From Thermoplasmata archaeon (GTDB taxonomy: Archaea; Thermoplasmatota; Thermoplasmata; Thermoplasmatales; Thermoplasmataceae): a stretch of DNA of 64,000 nt. The notes beneath the pieces are model-generated. The model worked only from the letters and a program-made list of their open reading frames with translations. It was not told where the DNA came from and did no database searches. The stretch lies in NCBI GenBank assembly GCA_021846395.1, contig JAJZXB010000010.1, positions 1 through 64,000 on the forward strand. Direction: 5' to 3'. Of this stretch, positions 1 through 8,514 are shown piece by piece; positions within the stretch are counted from its first letter, which is position 1; each line of letters begins with the position of its first letter. A program made the position numbers and the translations under genes.

Positions 1-389
1 TTTATAATATAATCAACATCAAATCCATTTTTCTTGAAAAAGGCATATAAAACAAGGGTTGCCATTTTTTCACCATATGACAATATCAAATCTCTTTTCT
101 CTTCATTTATATGACCCAAGAGCAAATGGAACAAATCCTCTCTGTACTCAGAAAGTCTGTCAAATACGAATTCATTATAATAATTTCTCAGTAGTTTCTC
201 ATGCATGTCAAAAATTGTGTCAATAATAATTGTGTTTTTTGTTGTAATTGCCTCAATTAGATTATTCGTCACATTCCGCAGCGCGGACGTGACAATAATG
301 CATTTATTGCAGTCTTTTACTTTGTTTTTTATCAGGACAAGATCCCTCTCATCCTTCAATATTGACCCACCGACTTTTACGACGTGCAT
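1..389 (-). CDS. Aspartokinase, N-terminal part (cut by window edge)
   Basis: Reading the minus strand from the ATG at 389 gives 129 codons that run off the window start without a stop. The protein opens with MHVVKVGGSIL, the glycine-rich nucleotide-binding start of the amino acid kinase family. It later has LSYGEKMAT, matching the SxGE motif of aspartokinases. The enzyme phosphorylates aspartate, the first step towards threonine, methionine and lysine. Homoserine dehydrogenase (53130) and threonine synthase (33050) of the same pathway are also in the window but far apart, so the pathway is not one operon. Any C-terminal ACT domain lies outside the window. Another amino acid kinase is possible, but the GEK motif favours aspartokinase. 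Confidence 0.75.
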   Translation of the reverse strand, partial: MHVVKVGGSILKDERDLVLIKNKVKDCNKCIIVTSALRNVTNNLIEAITTKNTIIIDTIFDMHEKLLRNYYNEFVFDRLSEYREDLFHLLLGHINEEKRDLILSYGEKMATLVLYAFFKKNGFDVDYII

Positions 390-503
390 ATTATTATCAC
401 TCTATGCTTAATTATTAACTCATATATAATATTTAAGAAATCCGTTTATATACAAATTACTGCAGGTAATTTATTATTAAAATATGAATGAAATTTCCTT
501 TTT

Positions 504-1700
504 TTACATCAAATTTTTCATAAAATTCGAAAAATCCTGAACATTATCGTCGTATGATAAACTGTTATAACATAATGGGCAAATTGTAACAATCTTATTC
601 GATGAATTTTTCAGATTCCTGTATCTTTCAATTGATACATTCTCTGAAATTTCAGGGAATAACAGTTCATCAGGCCCGCCACAGCACATCGTACTTTTTC
701 CACTGTTAGCTGGAAGTTTAACGTCTGCGACGGTATTCAATATGTCCATAGCCCTGTACGTATTTCCATGAAGAACCATATGGCAAGGTTCCTGCACAGT
801 TATTTTTTCACCACTTTTTTTGAAATTCAGATTTAGCAAGTCTGTATAATAAACAATGTCAAGATCGAAATTTTCAATAACATCCGGGTATTTATTTTTG
901 AGAACATCATATGTATGGGGGTCAACGCATATAATTCTTTTAACATTTTTTGATTTCAAGTAACGATAAAGGTTACCGGCATACTCCTTAAATTCATTCA
1001 TATAGCCAAGGTCATATAAAAATGTTCCAGGATATGGCTCATCTTCCCTTAGATAATTGAATTTGACTTCAGATCTCTGGAGCATTGATACTATGTTTCT
1101 CAGGCTTGATTCCATTTCCAATTTCAATTTTTTGTCATAGAAGTGCCTGGACAGTTTTATTAGAAATGGCATTTTTCCTATCAACCACGAAAATGCCATA
1201 AATAAAGTTTGATTGGTATGCTTTCTTAATTTATTGATGTATCTTGTATAGGGCATCAGTTGGTACATATCTCCAGTTAAAAGTAAAGTTTCGGATACAC
1301 TGAATTCAATATTTTCAGCCCACTTAGAGCATTCCTCAGGAATTCCAAGGGGATTTTTGTATTTAACCACAACATTTTTTATCATTTCGGCCACTGGATT
1401 TACTCTTGCTATTTTTTCATCTGCTATGCCCTCCTTCATGAGCTCACTTACCTGGCCTGCATTTATTCCTGCAGGGCATACCTGAACACATGCAAAGCAG
1501 TCAAGACATGAATAAAAAGAATCAGAGATTTTGAGGGATTGATCCTCATTGTTTATTGCAAATTGTGCCAGAAGTATTCTCCCCCTTGCTCCCATGATTG
1601 AATTGTAATCAGCTGCAGGCAGTGTAGGACATACACTTTCACAGAAACCGCATTTTATGCATTTGTTGACTATTGATTCTATTTCAATCCTGTTTTTCAT
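504..1700 (-). CDS. glcF: 2-hydroxyacid (glycolate/D-lactate) oxidase Fe-S subunit, GlcF-like
   Basis: A 398-residue protein. Two ferredoxin-type cysteine sets lie near the N-terminus: C14, C17, C20, C24 and C65, C68, C71, C75, each followed by proline. The C-terminal half carries CCG-domain motifs (EPCHMVLHG, CCGGPDELLFPE, CPLC). This is the electron-transfer subunit that takes electrons from the FAD subunit of glycolate or lactate oxidases and passes them to the respiratory chain. Its start overlaps the end of the upstream FAD subunit by 17 bases, so the two are translated together. The substrate cannot be read from the sequence; related two-subunit enzymes oxidise glycolate, D-lactate or other 2-hydroxyacids. 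Confidence 0.85.
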   Translation of the reverse strand: MKNRIEIESIVNKCIKCGFCESVCPTLPAADYNSIMGARGRILLAQFAINNEDQSLKISDSFYSCLDCFACVQVCPAGINAGQVSELMKEGIADEKIARVNPVAEMIKNVVVKYKNPLGIPEECSKWAENIEFSVSETLLLTGDMYQLMPYTRYINKLRKHTNQTLFMAFSWLIGKMPFLIKLSRHFYDKKLKLEMESSLRNIVSMLQRSEVKFNYLREDEPYPGTFLYDLGYMNEFKEYAGNLYRYLKSKNVKRIICVDPHTYDVLKNKYPDVIENFDLDIVYYTDLLNLNFKKSGEKITVQEPCHMVLHGNTYRAMDILNTVADVKLPANSGKSTMCCGGPDELLFPEISENVSIERYRNLKNSSNKIVTICPLCYNSLSYDDNVQDFSNFMKNLM

Positions 1701-3099
1701 AGAAAATCTTTCCCCTGTTCATTATATTTTCTGGATCAAAAACATTTTTTATATTTTTCATCAATTCAAGTGTGTACAGGGAATTCTTTTTTCTGTATTC
1801 TTCATAAAGCAGAATATTTTTTTCTGTTCCTATTCCATGCTCGGCAGAAACACAGCCCCTGTGACTTATTGCTATTCTGGCAATTTCCATCTGCAATTCA
1901 TCCACTATTTTCATTCCATCCACAGTATTTTCAGCAAATATATTGGCGTGTATATTTCCATCACCTATATGCCCAAATAATGTCGCCTTTATTTTATGCT
2001 CATCAATTTTCCTCCTTATTTCCTTCATTGTGTCAGGAAGCTCGCTTGCAGGAACAATAAGGTCCCCGATAATAACTATCTGTTTATCATTCTCTCTCTG
2101 CTTCAATAATGATGAATATGCCCCCTTTCTGGCATTGTAAATCTCATCCATTTTTCCCTTGTCTGTTATAACAATAATGTCACTGGAATATTTTTTTATT
2201 ATTTCCTCTGCCTGTATCATTTTATCGTTCAGTGACTTTTTTGTTGAATCAATATCGATCATCAGCAAAAATTGTGTATATTCTGGTATATCTATATTCA
2301 TTCTGTCCCTTATAGAGTCAACCGTTTGAAGATCCATGAATTCTGCTATTAACGGTGTAATGCCGGCATTTTTAACGTCACTTATTGCCATCCCAACCTC
2401 GGAAATATCCCTGAAAAAGGATAAAATCCTTCCACTTTCTTCTGGTAGTGGTTCAATCTTCAATATTGCCTTTGTGAGTACACCAAGAGTGCCTTCTGAA
2501 CCTATCAACAATGCTGTTATGTCGTAACCGGCACTTCTTTTCAGTGTATATTCTCCAGTGGTGATTATATTGCCATTTCCAGTTACAAACTCCGCCCCAA
2601 GAACCCATTCCTTTGTTGCACCGTATTTTACGGCCCTGAGTCCACCTGCATTTGTGGATATTGAACCGCCAACAGTGGACGCTCTTGAACTGGCAGGGTC
2701 AGGCGGATAAAAAAAGTTGTATTTTTTCAGATACTCATTCAATTTATCCAGTCTCACACCTGGCTGGCAAACAACATATCTGCTTGATAAATTTAGATCA
2801 AGAATTTTATCCATTTTCATAGTGTTTATCAGGATTCCGGGATACTGCAGTACACTTGAACCTGTAAGGGCAGTTCCGCCACTCCTGACCGTTACATTAA
2901 CTCCGTTGGATGAACATATTTTTAATACTGATGCTATCTGATCGGCATTTTCTGGCATTATTACAAGTTCTGGAAGCAGTCCCTGTATATATGAGGCATC
3001 ATTTTTATAGGGTATCTTTTCTTCTTTTGTAAATAAAACATTGTTTTTACCCGCTACATCAACAATTTTTTTAATAATATCTGAAGAAAGGGTTTTCAT
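1684..3099 (-). CDS. glcD: FAD-linked 2-hydroxyacid oxidase, GlcD-like subunit
   Basis: A 471-residue protein of the FAD-binding PCMH (VAO) family with a C-terminal FAD-linked oxidase domain. Visible family motifs are TVRSGGTALTGSS and PPDPASSRASTVGGSISTNAGG in the FAD-binding half, and FGHIGDGNIHANI plus SAEHGIGTEK in the C-terminal half; the histidines there belong to the active site of GlcD and D-lactate dehydrogenases. It oxidises a 2-hydroxyacid to a 2-oxoacid and hands electrons to the overlapping Fe-S gene downstream. Length is normal for the family. Glycolate and D-lactate are equally likely substrates on this evidence. Confidence 0.88.
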   Translation of the reverse strand: MKTLSSDIIKKIVDVAGKNNVLFTKEEKIPYKNDASYIQGLLPELVIMPENADQIASVLKICSSNGVNVTVRSGGTALTGSSVLQYPGILINTMKMDKILDLNLSSRYVVCQPGVRLDKLNEYLKKYNFFYPPDPASSRASTVGGSISTNAGGLRAVKYGATKEWVLGAEFVTGNGNIITTGEYTLKRSAGYDITALLIGSEGTLGVLTKAILKIEPLPEESGRILSFFRDISEVGMAISDVKNAGITPLIAEFMDLQTVDSIRDRMNIDIPEYTQFLLMIDIDSTKKSLNDKMIQAEEIIKKYSSDIIVITDKGKMDEIYNARKGAYSSLLKQRENDKQIVIIGDLIVPASELPDTMKEIRRKIDEHKIKATLFGHIGDGNIHANIFAENTVDGMKIVDELQMEIARIAISHRGCVSAEHGIGTEKNILLYEEYRKKNSLYTLELMKNIKNVFDPENIMNRGKIFYEKQD

Positions 3100-3149
3100 T
3101 GAATATTAAAGACAGAACTCATTTATAATATTTGTCAATAATCCCTATA

Positions 3150-4217
3150 TTATTTATATTTATTTTCAATAATATTTACTTCAATTTCTATTCTATTTTT
3201 TGTATATTCTGACAGTACAGAAATTATTTTCTTTCTCATAATATTCATGAATTCACCGTTAAAATTGATAATTTCCATGACCTGTGAAACGGTATTTGCA
3301 TGCCCAATTCTGTCCTTAATATATTCACCCATATTGCATTCTTCTGCAATTTCAGAAAGCATTTTAAGATCAATTTTACTCTCACTGGAATGAAGGTTCA
3401 TATTGCCGGCAGCAAGTTTTGACATTTTCCCAGGCATCCCGACAACAAATATGCGTTCAACCCCATAATCCATTGCCCGTTTGAGTGAAAAACCAATAAA
3501 ATCACCAATTTCAATAAAATTTTCCTCCCCGTAGTTCCCATATATTTTTTTTGCCTCTGAATCACTTCTCCCTCCAGTTGTGAATATAAATGTTTTTGTA
3601 TTATTTTTCATGGCAACCCTCATGGACAGTGCAATTGATGCCTTCCATGAAGAGGATGAAAAAGGCGTAACAATCCCCGTTGTTCCAAGTATGGATATGC
3701 CTCCCATAATTCCCAGCTTCGGGTTGTATGTTTTTAAGGCTACATTTTCTCCACCAGGCACTGATATAACCGCCTTTATTCCACTAGTTATCCCATACTG
3801 TGCAAGGGTATCGATTATTATTTTTCTAATCATCCTCATGGGGACAGGGTTGATTGCAGCATTTCCTGGCTTAACCGGCAACCCCTCTAGGGTAACCCTT
3901 CCTACGCCCTGGCCCCCATCTACTATTATCTTGTCTTGAGATATGAATGATACGGTTGAATAAATATGCAATCCAGTGGTTACATCAGGGTCGTCCCCTC
4001 CATCTTTGATAACTGATGATTCGGCATAATTGCCAGATATCAGTGCATTTTCTATCTGAAACAATGCCTCTTTTTTATTTGGAAGAATTATTTTTACACT
4101 GCCAGGTACATGTCCTGTAATTAAACCTGTCAGAGAAGCGAGAGTAGCCGCTGTTGCACATGCACCGGTTGTATAACCATATTTCAAATTTCCAGTTGGA
4201 ATGTCATCAATGTACAT
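3150..4217 (-). CDS. cbiD: Cobalt-precorrin-5B (C1)-methyltransferase CbiD
   Basis: The N-terminus has the CbiD signature YGYTTGACATAA, and GGDDPDVTTG and VPGGENVALKTYN follow. CbiD methylates C-1 during oxygen-independent corrin-ring synthesis. The ATG at 4217 was chosen; a GTG at 4226 is also in frame and would add three residues. Either start overlaps the end of cbiC (stop at 4207-4209), and the order cbiJ-cbiC-cbiD reads as one operon with coupled translation. About 355 residues, normal for the family. Other genes of the same pathway lie at 34.2-36.5 kb (cbiA, cbiG) and 19.5 kb (cobY). Confidence 0.93.
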   Translation of the reverse strand: MYIDDIPTGNLKYGYTTGACATAATLASLTGLITGHVPGSVKIILPNKKEALFQIENALISGNYAESSVIKDGGDDPDVTTGLHIYSTVSFISQDKIIVDGGQGVGRVTLEGLPVKPGNAAINPVPMRMIRKIIIDTLAQYGITSGIKAVISVPGGENVALKTYNPKLGIMGGISILGTTGIVTPFSSSSWKASIALSMRVAMKNNTKTFIFTTGGRSDSEAKKIYGNYGEENFIEIGDFIGFSLKRAMDYGVERIFVVGMPGKMSKLAAGNMNLHSSESKIDLKMLSEIAEECNMGEYIKDRIGHANTVSQVMEIINFNGEFMNIMRKKIISVLSEYTKNRIEIEVNIIENKYK

Positions 4218-4809
4218 TTGTACCACGTATTATTGCATTTACCATTGCAGCGGCCATGCCGGATCCTCCCTTATTTCCAAGATTTGTAATAAATGGAACG
4301 CCGATCTTGAGAAGGTTCATCTTGCTTTCAACTGCAGATACAAATCCTACTGGAACGCCTATGACCATTGCAGGCATGCATCTTTCACTCACAATTTCCT
4401 CTATCAATGAAATCAATGCTGTTGGAGCATCCCCTATAACAAATATTGCACCATAATTCTCCCTGCAGGCTTTCTTCATGGATATATATGATCTGGACAC
4501 CATTTTATTTTTTGCCTCTAAAATTATTCCAGGGTCATTTATATAACACCTGACATCCCTGTAACTGGTGATCCCTGATTTAACCATATTTATATCGGTG
4601 ATAATCCTCGTTTTTTTAATGAAAGCAGGTATGCCATCCATATAATTGGGTGAAAAAACAATGCTTTTCCCAATATCAAGGTCTCCGGTTGCGTGTATTG
4701 CCCTGGCAATTATTGCCGATTTTAAGGATTCATCAAGGCATAATTTTTCCTTTATGAGCTCAATACTTTTATTGTAAATATTATCAGGGTTCAGGATATA
4801 TACCACCAT
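4207..4809 (-). CDS. cbiC: Cobalt-precorrin-8 methylmutase CbiC
   Basis: A 200-residue protein with the CbiC/CobH hallmarks: RAIHATGDLDIG near the N-terminus, the catalytic-region histidine in that motif, and MVIGVPVGFVSAVESK near the C-terminus, followed by TNLGNKGGSGMAAAMVNA. It moves the methyl group from C-11 to C-12 to make hydrogenobyrinate or cobyrinate. It overlaps cbiJ upstream by 26 bases and cbiD downstream by about 11 bases, so the three genes form a tight operon. Confidence 0.93.
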   Translation of the reverse strand: MVVYILNPDNIYNKSIELIKEKLCLDESLKSAIIARAIHATGDLDIGKSIVFSPNYMDGIPAFIKKTRIITDINMVKSGITSYRDVRCYINDPGIILEAKNKMVSRSYISMKKACRENYGAIFVIGDAPTALISLIEEIVSERCMPAMVIGVPVGFVSAVESKMNLLKIGVPFITNLGNKGGSGMAAAMVNAIIRGTNVH

Positions 4810-5542
4810 CCTTCAATAATACCATTACTTCATTATATTCATATGCTATATTTTTGTTTTCATATTCTGGCCTTTTAATAATTATCACCTTTATTCCCAG
4901 ATCGATTGCAGCCCTTATTTTATCCTCCGAATTAAGTCCGCTATCCTTTGTTACAAGAACATCAATTTCAAGATCCTTAATCAGATAATAATTCATATTG
5001 TAAGAGAATGGCCCTTCCATAGCGATTATATTTTTTTGGGGGATTCCGGAGTCCCTCAACAATTTTATGTTTTCCTCCTTTGGAATAACTCGGAAATATA
5101 TATTTTTCCCGTATATTTCATTTAGAAATTCTAAATTTTTAGTTCCCGTTGTTACTAGAATATTCATATCATTACTGGAAATATAGCTTGAAATCTCCCT
5201 GTAACCTTTTACATAAAATACATTACCACTGTCAAAAGATGATTTTTTTCTCTCGTACCTTATTGAGAATATATTCATTTTGCGGGATATTTTAAAAATA
5301 GTACTGTGTATGTTTACAGCATATGGGTGGGTTGCATCTATTATGCATTTAACACCATAATCCCCGCATATTTTTTCTATTTTATCAATTGTCAATGGCC
5401 CTTTGACAGAGGGTATACCAAGTTTATCCAGTTTGAATACTCCCTCATCAGTAACTGCCGATGCCATTAATTTATAATGGTTATTTTTTAAATCCAGGGC
5501 AAGTTTTCTTGAATCTGATGTACCATCAAATAGAAAAATCAT
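4784..5542 (-). CDS. cbiJ: Cobalt-precorrin-6A reductase CbiJ
   Basis: A 252-residue protein of the CbiJ/CobK family. It begins MIFLFDGTSDSRKLALDL, the dinucleotide-binding start of the family, and contains DATHPYAVNI, the conserved DATHPYA motif. VTKDSG near residue 200 is the second family motif. It reduces cobalt-precorrin-6A in the anaerobic cobalamin pathway. It is the first gene of the cbiJ-cbiC-cbiD operon. A TATA-like stretch about 20 bases upstream suggests a leaderless or nearly leaderless transcript. Confidence 0.9.
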   Translation of the reverse strand: MIFLFDGTSDSRKLALDLKNNHYKLMASAVTDEGVFKLDKLGIPSVKGPLTIDKIEKICGDYGVKCIIDATHPYAVNIHSTIFKISRKMNIFSIRYERKKSSFDSGNVFYVKGYREISSYISSNDMNILVTTGTKNLEFLNEIYGKNIYFRVIPKEENIKLLRDSGIPQKNIIAMEGPFSYNMNYYLIKDLEIDVLVTKDSGLNSEDKIRAAIDLGIKVIIIKRPEYENKNIAYEYNEVMVLLKDGGIYPEP

Positions 5543-5558
5543 TAGTTAATATCACAAT

Positions 5559-5567
5559 TATATATTT
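5559..5567 (-). promoter_or_regulatory. TATA-like box for the cbiJCD operon
   Basis: Read on the minus strand, AAATATATAA sits 17-25 bases before the cbiJ ATG, which fits archaeal TATA spacing for a leaderless mRNA. The base composition is AT-rich, so this is a position-based call only. Confidence 0.4.
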
Positions 5568-5710
5568 ATTACTAATGTTGCCACCATGCATCATGGAATG
5601 CCAGAAATTTCCATTCTTATATAAAAACATAATGCCCATGGATTACCATCATCCGGGGGTTATACTTTCATAATGCAATTAAATAAATACCTTGATTTAT
5701 TTATTATGCT

Positions 5711-6670
5711 ATGAATATTCTAGTTGTGGGTGTGAATGGCTTTGGCCAGATGCATTTGTCTGCTATAAATAATATGGACATAAGTATTGTTGAGCGCAAT
5801 GAGAATGTAATAAGGCAAGTTAAGGATAAATACAGTATAAAAAAGGTTTACAGTGACTACAACGAAGCTTTGAAAGATGATTTTGATATTGTTGACCTCG
5901 TTGTTCCACATTATCTTCACAGGGAAATGGCAATAAAAGCAATGAAATTAAAAAAGAATGTGATAATAGAGAAACCAATAGCAACATCTGTGAATGATGG
6001 TCTTGAAATGATACGGGCTTCCAGAGAAAATGGTGTCAAGTTTATGGTTCTTGATCAGTATTTTTTTGACCCGTCAGTACAGGCGTCGCTTAAATTAATA
6101 AATAATAAAAAAATAGGAAGAGTTCATTCAATTATTGTCAGAGACCAGAGGTTTTACAATAAGCCAGGTTGGAGAACGGATAAAAATTTAATGGGCGGCG
6201 GGTCATTGATAGATGGGGGAATACATTTTATAAATACAATGCTCACATTTGGAGGCGATTATGATAAAATATATGCTGATAATTTCCATGGTGGCTCCTC
6301 AATAAATGGAGAGGATACAACACTTGCCTTATTCAAATTCAAAAGTGGATCGGCAGGTTTTCTTTTTTATACATGGGCATATGCCAATTCTCCTAAAGTT
6401 CCTGCTTTTGAGATCATAGGGGATGAGGGATCAATTTATGAGGATCCAAATAGTAGAACATCGTGGGACAAGGACAATAAAATCAGAACTGTATATGGGG
6501 ATATCATCATGAATGGGCAGAAAATTAATGTGGAGAAATATGATGTTTACACAAGGGAAATAGAAGCATTCATGGAATCTGTAGTCGAGGATTGCAGCGT
6601 ACCGTTTGATCCGGTGCTGGAACTTAGGGATCTTAGGGCAGTTATGGATATATACCACATAACAAAATAA
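5711..6670 (+). CDS. Gfo/Idh/MocA-family NAD(P)-dependent oxidoreductase
   Basis: A 319-residue protein. The N-terminal Rossmann fold starts MNILVVGVNGFGQMHLSAI, followed near residue 95 by IIEKPIATSVNDG, the EKP motif of the family whose lysine takes part in catalysis. GGGSLIDGGIHFI in the C-terminal half is the usual substrate-domain motif. Members oxidise or reduce sugars, inositol or related alcohols. The substrate cannot be told from sequence alone, and neither neighbour (cobalamin genes before, queE after) suggests one. It is divergent from cbiJ and appears monocistronic. Confidence 0.85.
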   Translation: MNILVVGVNGFGQMHLSAINNMDISIVERNENVIRQVKDKYSIKKVYSDYNEALKDDFDIVDLVVPHYLHREMAIKAMKLKKNVIIEKPIATSVNDGLEMIRASRENGVKFMVLDQYFFDPSVQASLKLINNKKIGRVHSIIVRDQRFYNKPGWRTDKNLMGGGSLIDGGIHFINTMLTFGGDYDKIYADNFHGGSSINGEDTTLALFKFKSGSAGFLFYTWAYANSPKVPAFEIIGDEGSIYEDPNSRTSWDKDNKIRTVYGDIIMNGQKINVEKYDVYTREIEAFMESVVEDCSVPFDPVLELRDLRAVMDIYHITK

Positions 6671-6698
6671 GGAGTTGGAGGATAACTACTGGCTGAGG

Positions 6699-6719
6699 CC
6701 CGTGCATCTTCATCATGGG
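6699..6719. other. Short inverted repeat between the oxidoreductase gene and queE
   Basis: CCCGTG and CATGGG form a 6-pair stem (one G-T pair) with a 9-base loop, 28 bases after the stop of the oxidoreductase gene and about 80 bases before queE. It stands out because it is GC-rich in an AT-rich gap. It may be a terminator or leader structure; no known riboswitch was recognised. Confidence 0.25.
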
Positions 6720-6797
6720 GATCAGAAGTTTTATAGCCTTTTCAAAATCTTTAACAGTATTTATAAAATATTTTAAAATAGTTAATAATATCCATGG

Positions 6798-7451
6798 ATG
6801 AATATTAACGAAATTTTTCTGAGTATACAGGGTGAGGGAGTATATACCGGAGAAAAAATGCTGTTCATCAGAACTGAATATTGCAATTTAAGATGTTCAT
6901 GGTGTGATACAAAGTATTCTTTCTATGAGGGGAAATATTTTACAGTTCCACAGATAATTGAAATTGTTAATGAATACCGTAATAAAAATAACTTTGACTG
7001 GATATGTATAACTGGGGGCGAACCATTATTGCAGAGAGATTTGAATGACCTTGTCGGGATTCTGAAAGATGGCTATAAAATTATACTGGAAACGTCAGGA
7101 AGCATTGATATTGGAAAATTCTTACCGCTTTACGGGAAAGTTTACAAGGATATCGATTTTAAACTGCCTTCATCAGGTATGTATAATAAATTCAATTATG
7201 CAAATTTAAATTATATTTCAGAACACGATTATATAAAATTCACGATAGATGATCAACATGATTTTGATATATTTTTAAATGAGTCAGAAAAAATAAATTA
7301 TTTAAATAACAGTATACAATTTATTATTCAACCTGTATGGGGAAGAAATTCAAAATGGCTTGCTAATGCATTTATCAACGCAAAAGTTAAAAACACTAAA
7401 TTTATGCTTCAGGAACACAAGTATATATTTGGCGATGTAAGAGGTATATAA
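6798..7451 (+). CDS. queE: 7-carboxy-7-deazaguanine synthase QueE (radical SAM)
   Basis: A 217-residue protein starting MNINEIFLSIQGEG, typical of QueE. The radical-SAM cluster motif C29-x3-C33-x2-C36 (CNLRCSWC) is followed by CITGGEPLLQ, the SAM-binding GGEP motif. QueE rearranges 6-carboxytetrahydropterin to 7-carboxy-7-deazaguanine on the way to preQ0, the precursor of archaeosine in archaeal tRNA. The next genes, folE (one base after the stop) and queD, supply the preceding steps, so the operon makes the pathway intermediate from GTP. QueC is not seen in this window. Confidence 0.93.
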   Translation: MNINEIFLSIQGEGVYTGEKMLFIRTEYCNLRCSWCDTKYSFYEGKYFTVPQIIEIVNEYRNKNNFDWICITGGEPLLQRDLNDLVGILKDGYKIILETSGSIDIGKFLPLYGKVYKDIDFKLPSSGMYNKFNYANLNYISEHDYIKFTIDDQHDFDIFLNESEKINYLNNSIQFIIQPVWGRNSKWLANAFINAKVKNTKFMLQEHKYIFGDVRGI

Positions 7452-7452
7452 A

Positions 7453-8031
7453 ATGAAACAGGAATATAATGAAGATGTATTGAAGGAAAGCATCAAAAAT
7501 TTGATTAATAATTTGCATGAACAGTTCGGATGGTTCAATGATGAGGAGTTAAAAAATACGCCGGGCAGATTGGAAAAATTTTATAAAGAATGGTATGGCA
7601 ATAAGAATTTTAACTTTACAAAATTTAAAATTCAGGGAAAGGAAAGCATGGTTATTTTAAAAAATATATCATTTTACTCTATGTGCTCACACCATTTATT
7701 GCCCATAGATGGAAAAATAAGCATTGCATATCTCCCTGAACATTCCGGATATATAGCTGGAGTTAGCAAACTTGTAAGAGCAGTAAATAAAATAGCGAAT
7801 AAACCACAGCTTCAGGAAAATTTGACGTCAGAAATTGTTGAATATTTATATGGAAATCTCAAACCTGTTTTTGTTATGGTAATTGTGAATGGGAAACATA
7901 TGTGCATGATGATGCGTGGGGTAAAACAGGAAAATGCAACAATGGTTACATCCGCTGTAAAATATTCAGAAAAGGTTAAAAATGAACTTGAATCATTGAA
8001 AAATGAAGCATTAAAAATGATGGATGAATAA
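7453..8031 (+). CDS. folE: GTP cyclohydrolase I (FolE type)
   Basis: A 192-residue protein. The zinc and active-site signature MCSHHLLP gives C78, H80 and H81; the third zinc ligand is C151 in HMCMMMRGV. KPQLQENLT matches the conserved NPQ(V/L)QERLT segment. It converts GTP to 7,8-dihydroneopterin triphosphate, the first step of the preQ0 pathway encoded by this operon. Most archaea use MptA (FolE2 type) instead, so a FolE-I enzyme is notable and suggests bacterial ancestry. It abuts queE, and queD starts just after its stop. Confidence 0.92.
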   Translation: MKQEYNEDVLKESIKNLINNLHEQFGWFNDEELKNTPGRLEKFYKEWYGNKNFNFTKFKIQGKESMVILKNISFYSMCSHHLLPIDGKISIAYLPEHSGYIAGVSKLVRAVNKIANKPQLQENLTSEIVEYLYGNLKPVFVMVIVNGKHMCMMMRGVKQENATMVTSAVKYSEKVKNELESLKNEALKMMDE

Positions 8032-8032
8032 T

Positions 8033-8506
8033 ATGTTTTCAATAGAAATACTTGGTAATGAAAAAAATCTTGCCTGGAGTTCGGGGCATTATGTTCCAGA
8101 CAACATAAAATGCAAAAGGCTCCATGGGCATGATTATTCCATTGACATAAATATATCAGGAATACCATTAAGGGAAAATGGTATGACATTGGATTTTACC
8201 ATCATAAAAGAAATAATAAGGCCTCTAATAGGGAAAATGGACCATAGATTTATTGTCCCTGAAAATGACTTGAGAGAGAATTCCAAAAATAATAATATCC
8301 TTGATGTGTATGTAAATGGAGAGTATAAAGCGTCAATGAAAAAGGAGGAAGTTTTTGTTTTTGAATATGAAGTTGCTTCTGCCGAATATATAGCAAAATA
8401 TTTTCATAAAAAAATTTCCGAAGAATTGAAAAAAGAGATTAATAATTTTTATTTAAAAATAAAGGTACACGAGGGTCTTGGAAACATTGCCATCTACAGT
8501 GAATGA
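8033..8506 (+). CDS. queD: 6-carboxy-5,6,7,8-tetrahydropterin synthase QueD
   Basis: A 157-residue PTPS-family protein. From the chosen start the zinc ligands are H19 (SSGHY) and H31/H33 (RLHGHDY), with C27 just before them as the catalytic cysteine typical of QueD. DFTIIKE matches the conserved D-F segment and VHEGLGN carries the C-terminal Glu. The ATG at 8033 follows the folE stop and has GGATGA about five bases ahead; an ATG at 8024 is also in frame. It turns dihydroneopterin triphosphate into the substrate of QueE. Confidence 0.92.
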   Translation: MFSIEILGNEKNLAWSSGHYVPDNIKCKRLHGHDYSIDINISGIPLRENGMTLDFTIIKEIIRPLIGKMDHRFIVPENDLRENSKNNNILDVYVNGEYKASMKKEEVFVFEYEVASAEYIAKYFHKKISEELKKEINNFYLKIKVHEGLGNIAIYSE

Positions 8507-8514
8507 AAATAAAA

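Noticed and set aside
205-411. A 68-codon plus-strand frame at the left edge
   Set aside because: It lies antisense to the aspartokinase N-terminus, which has recognisable motifs, while this frame has none.
5543-5710. Looked for a cobalamin riboswitch before cbiJ
   Set aside because: No B12-box-like sequence or conserved stem is visible in the 170-base divergent gap.
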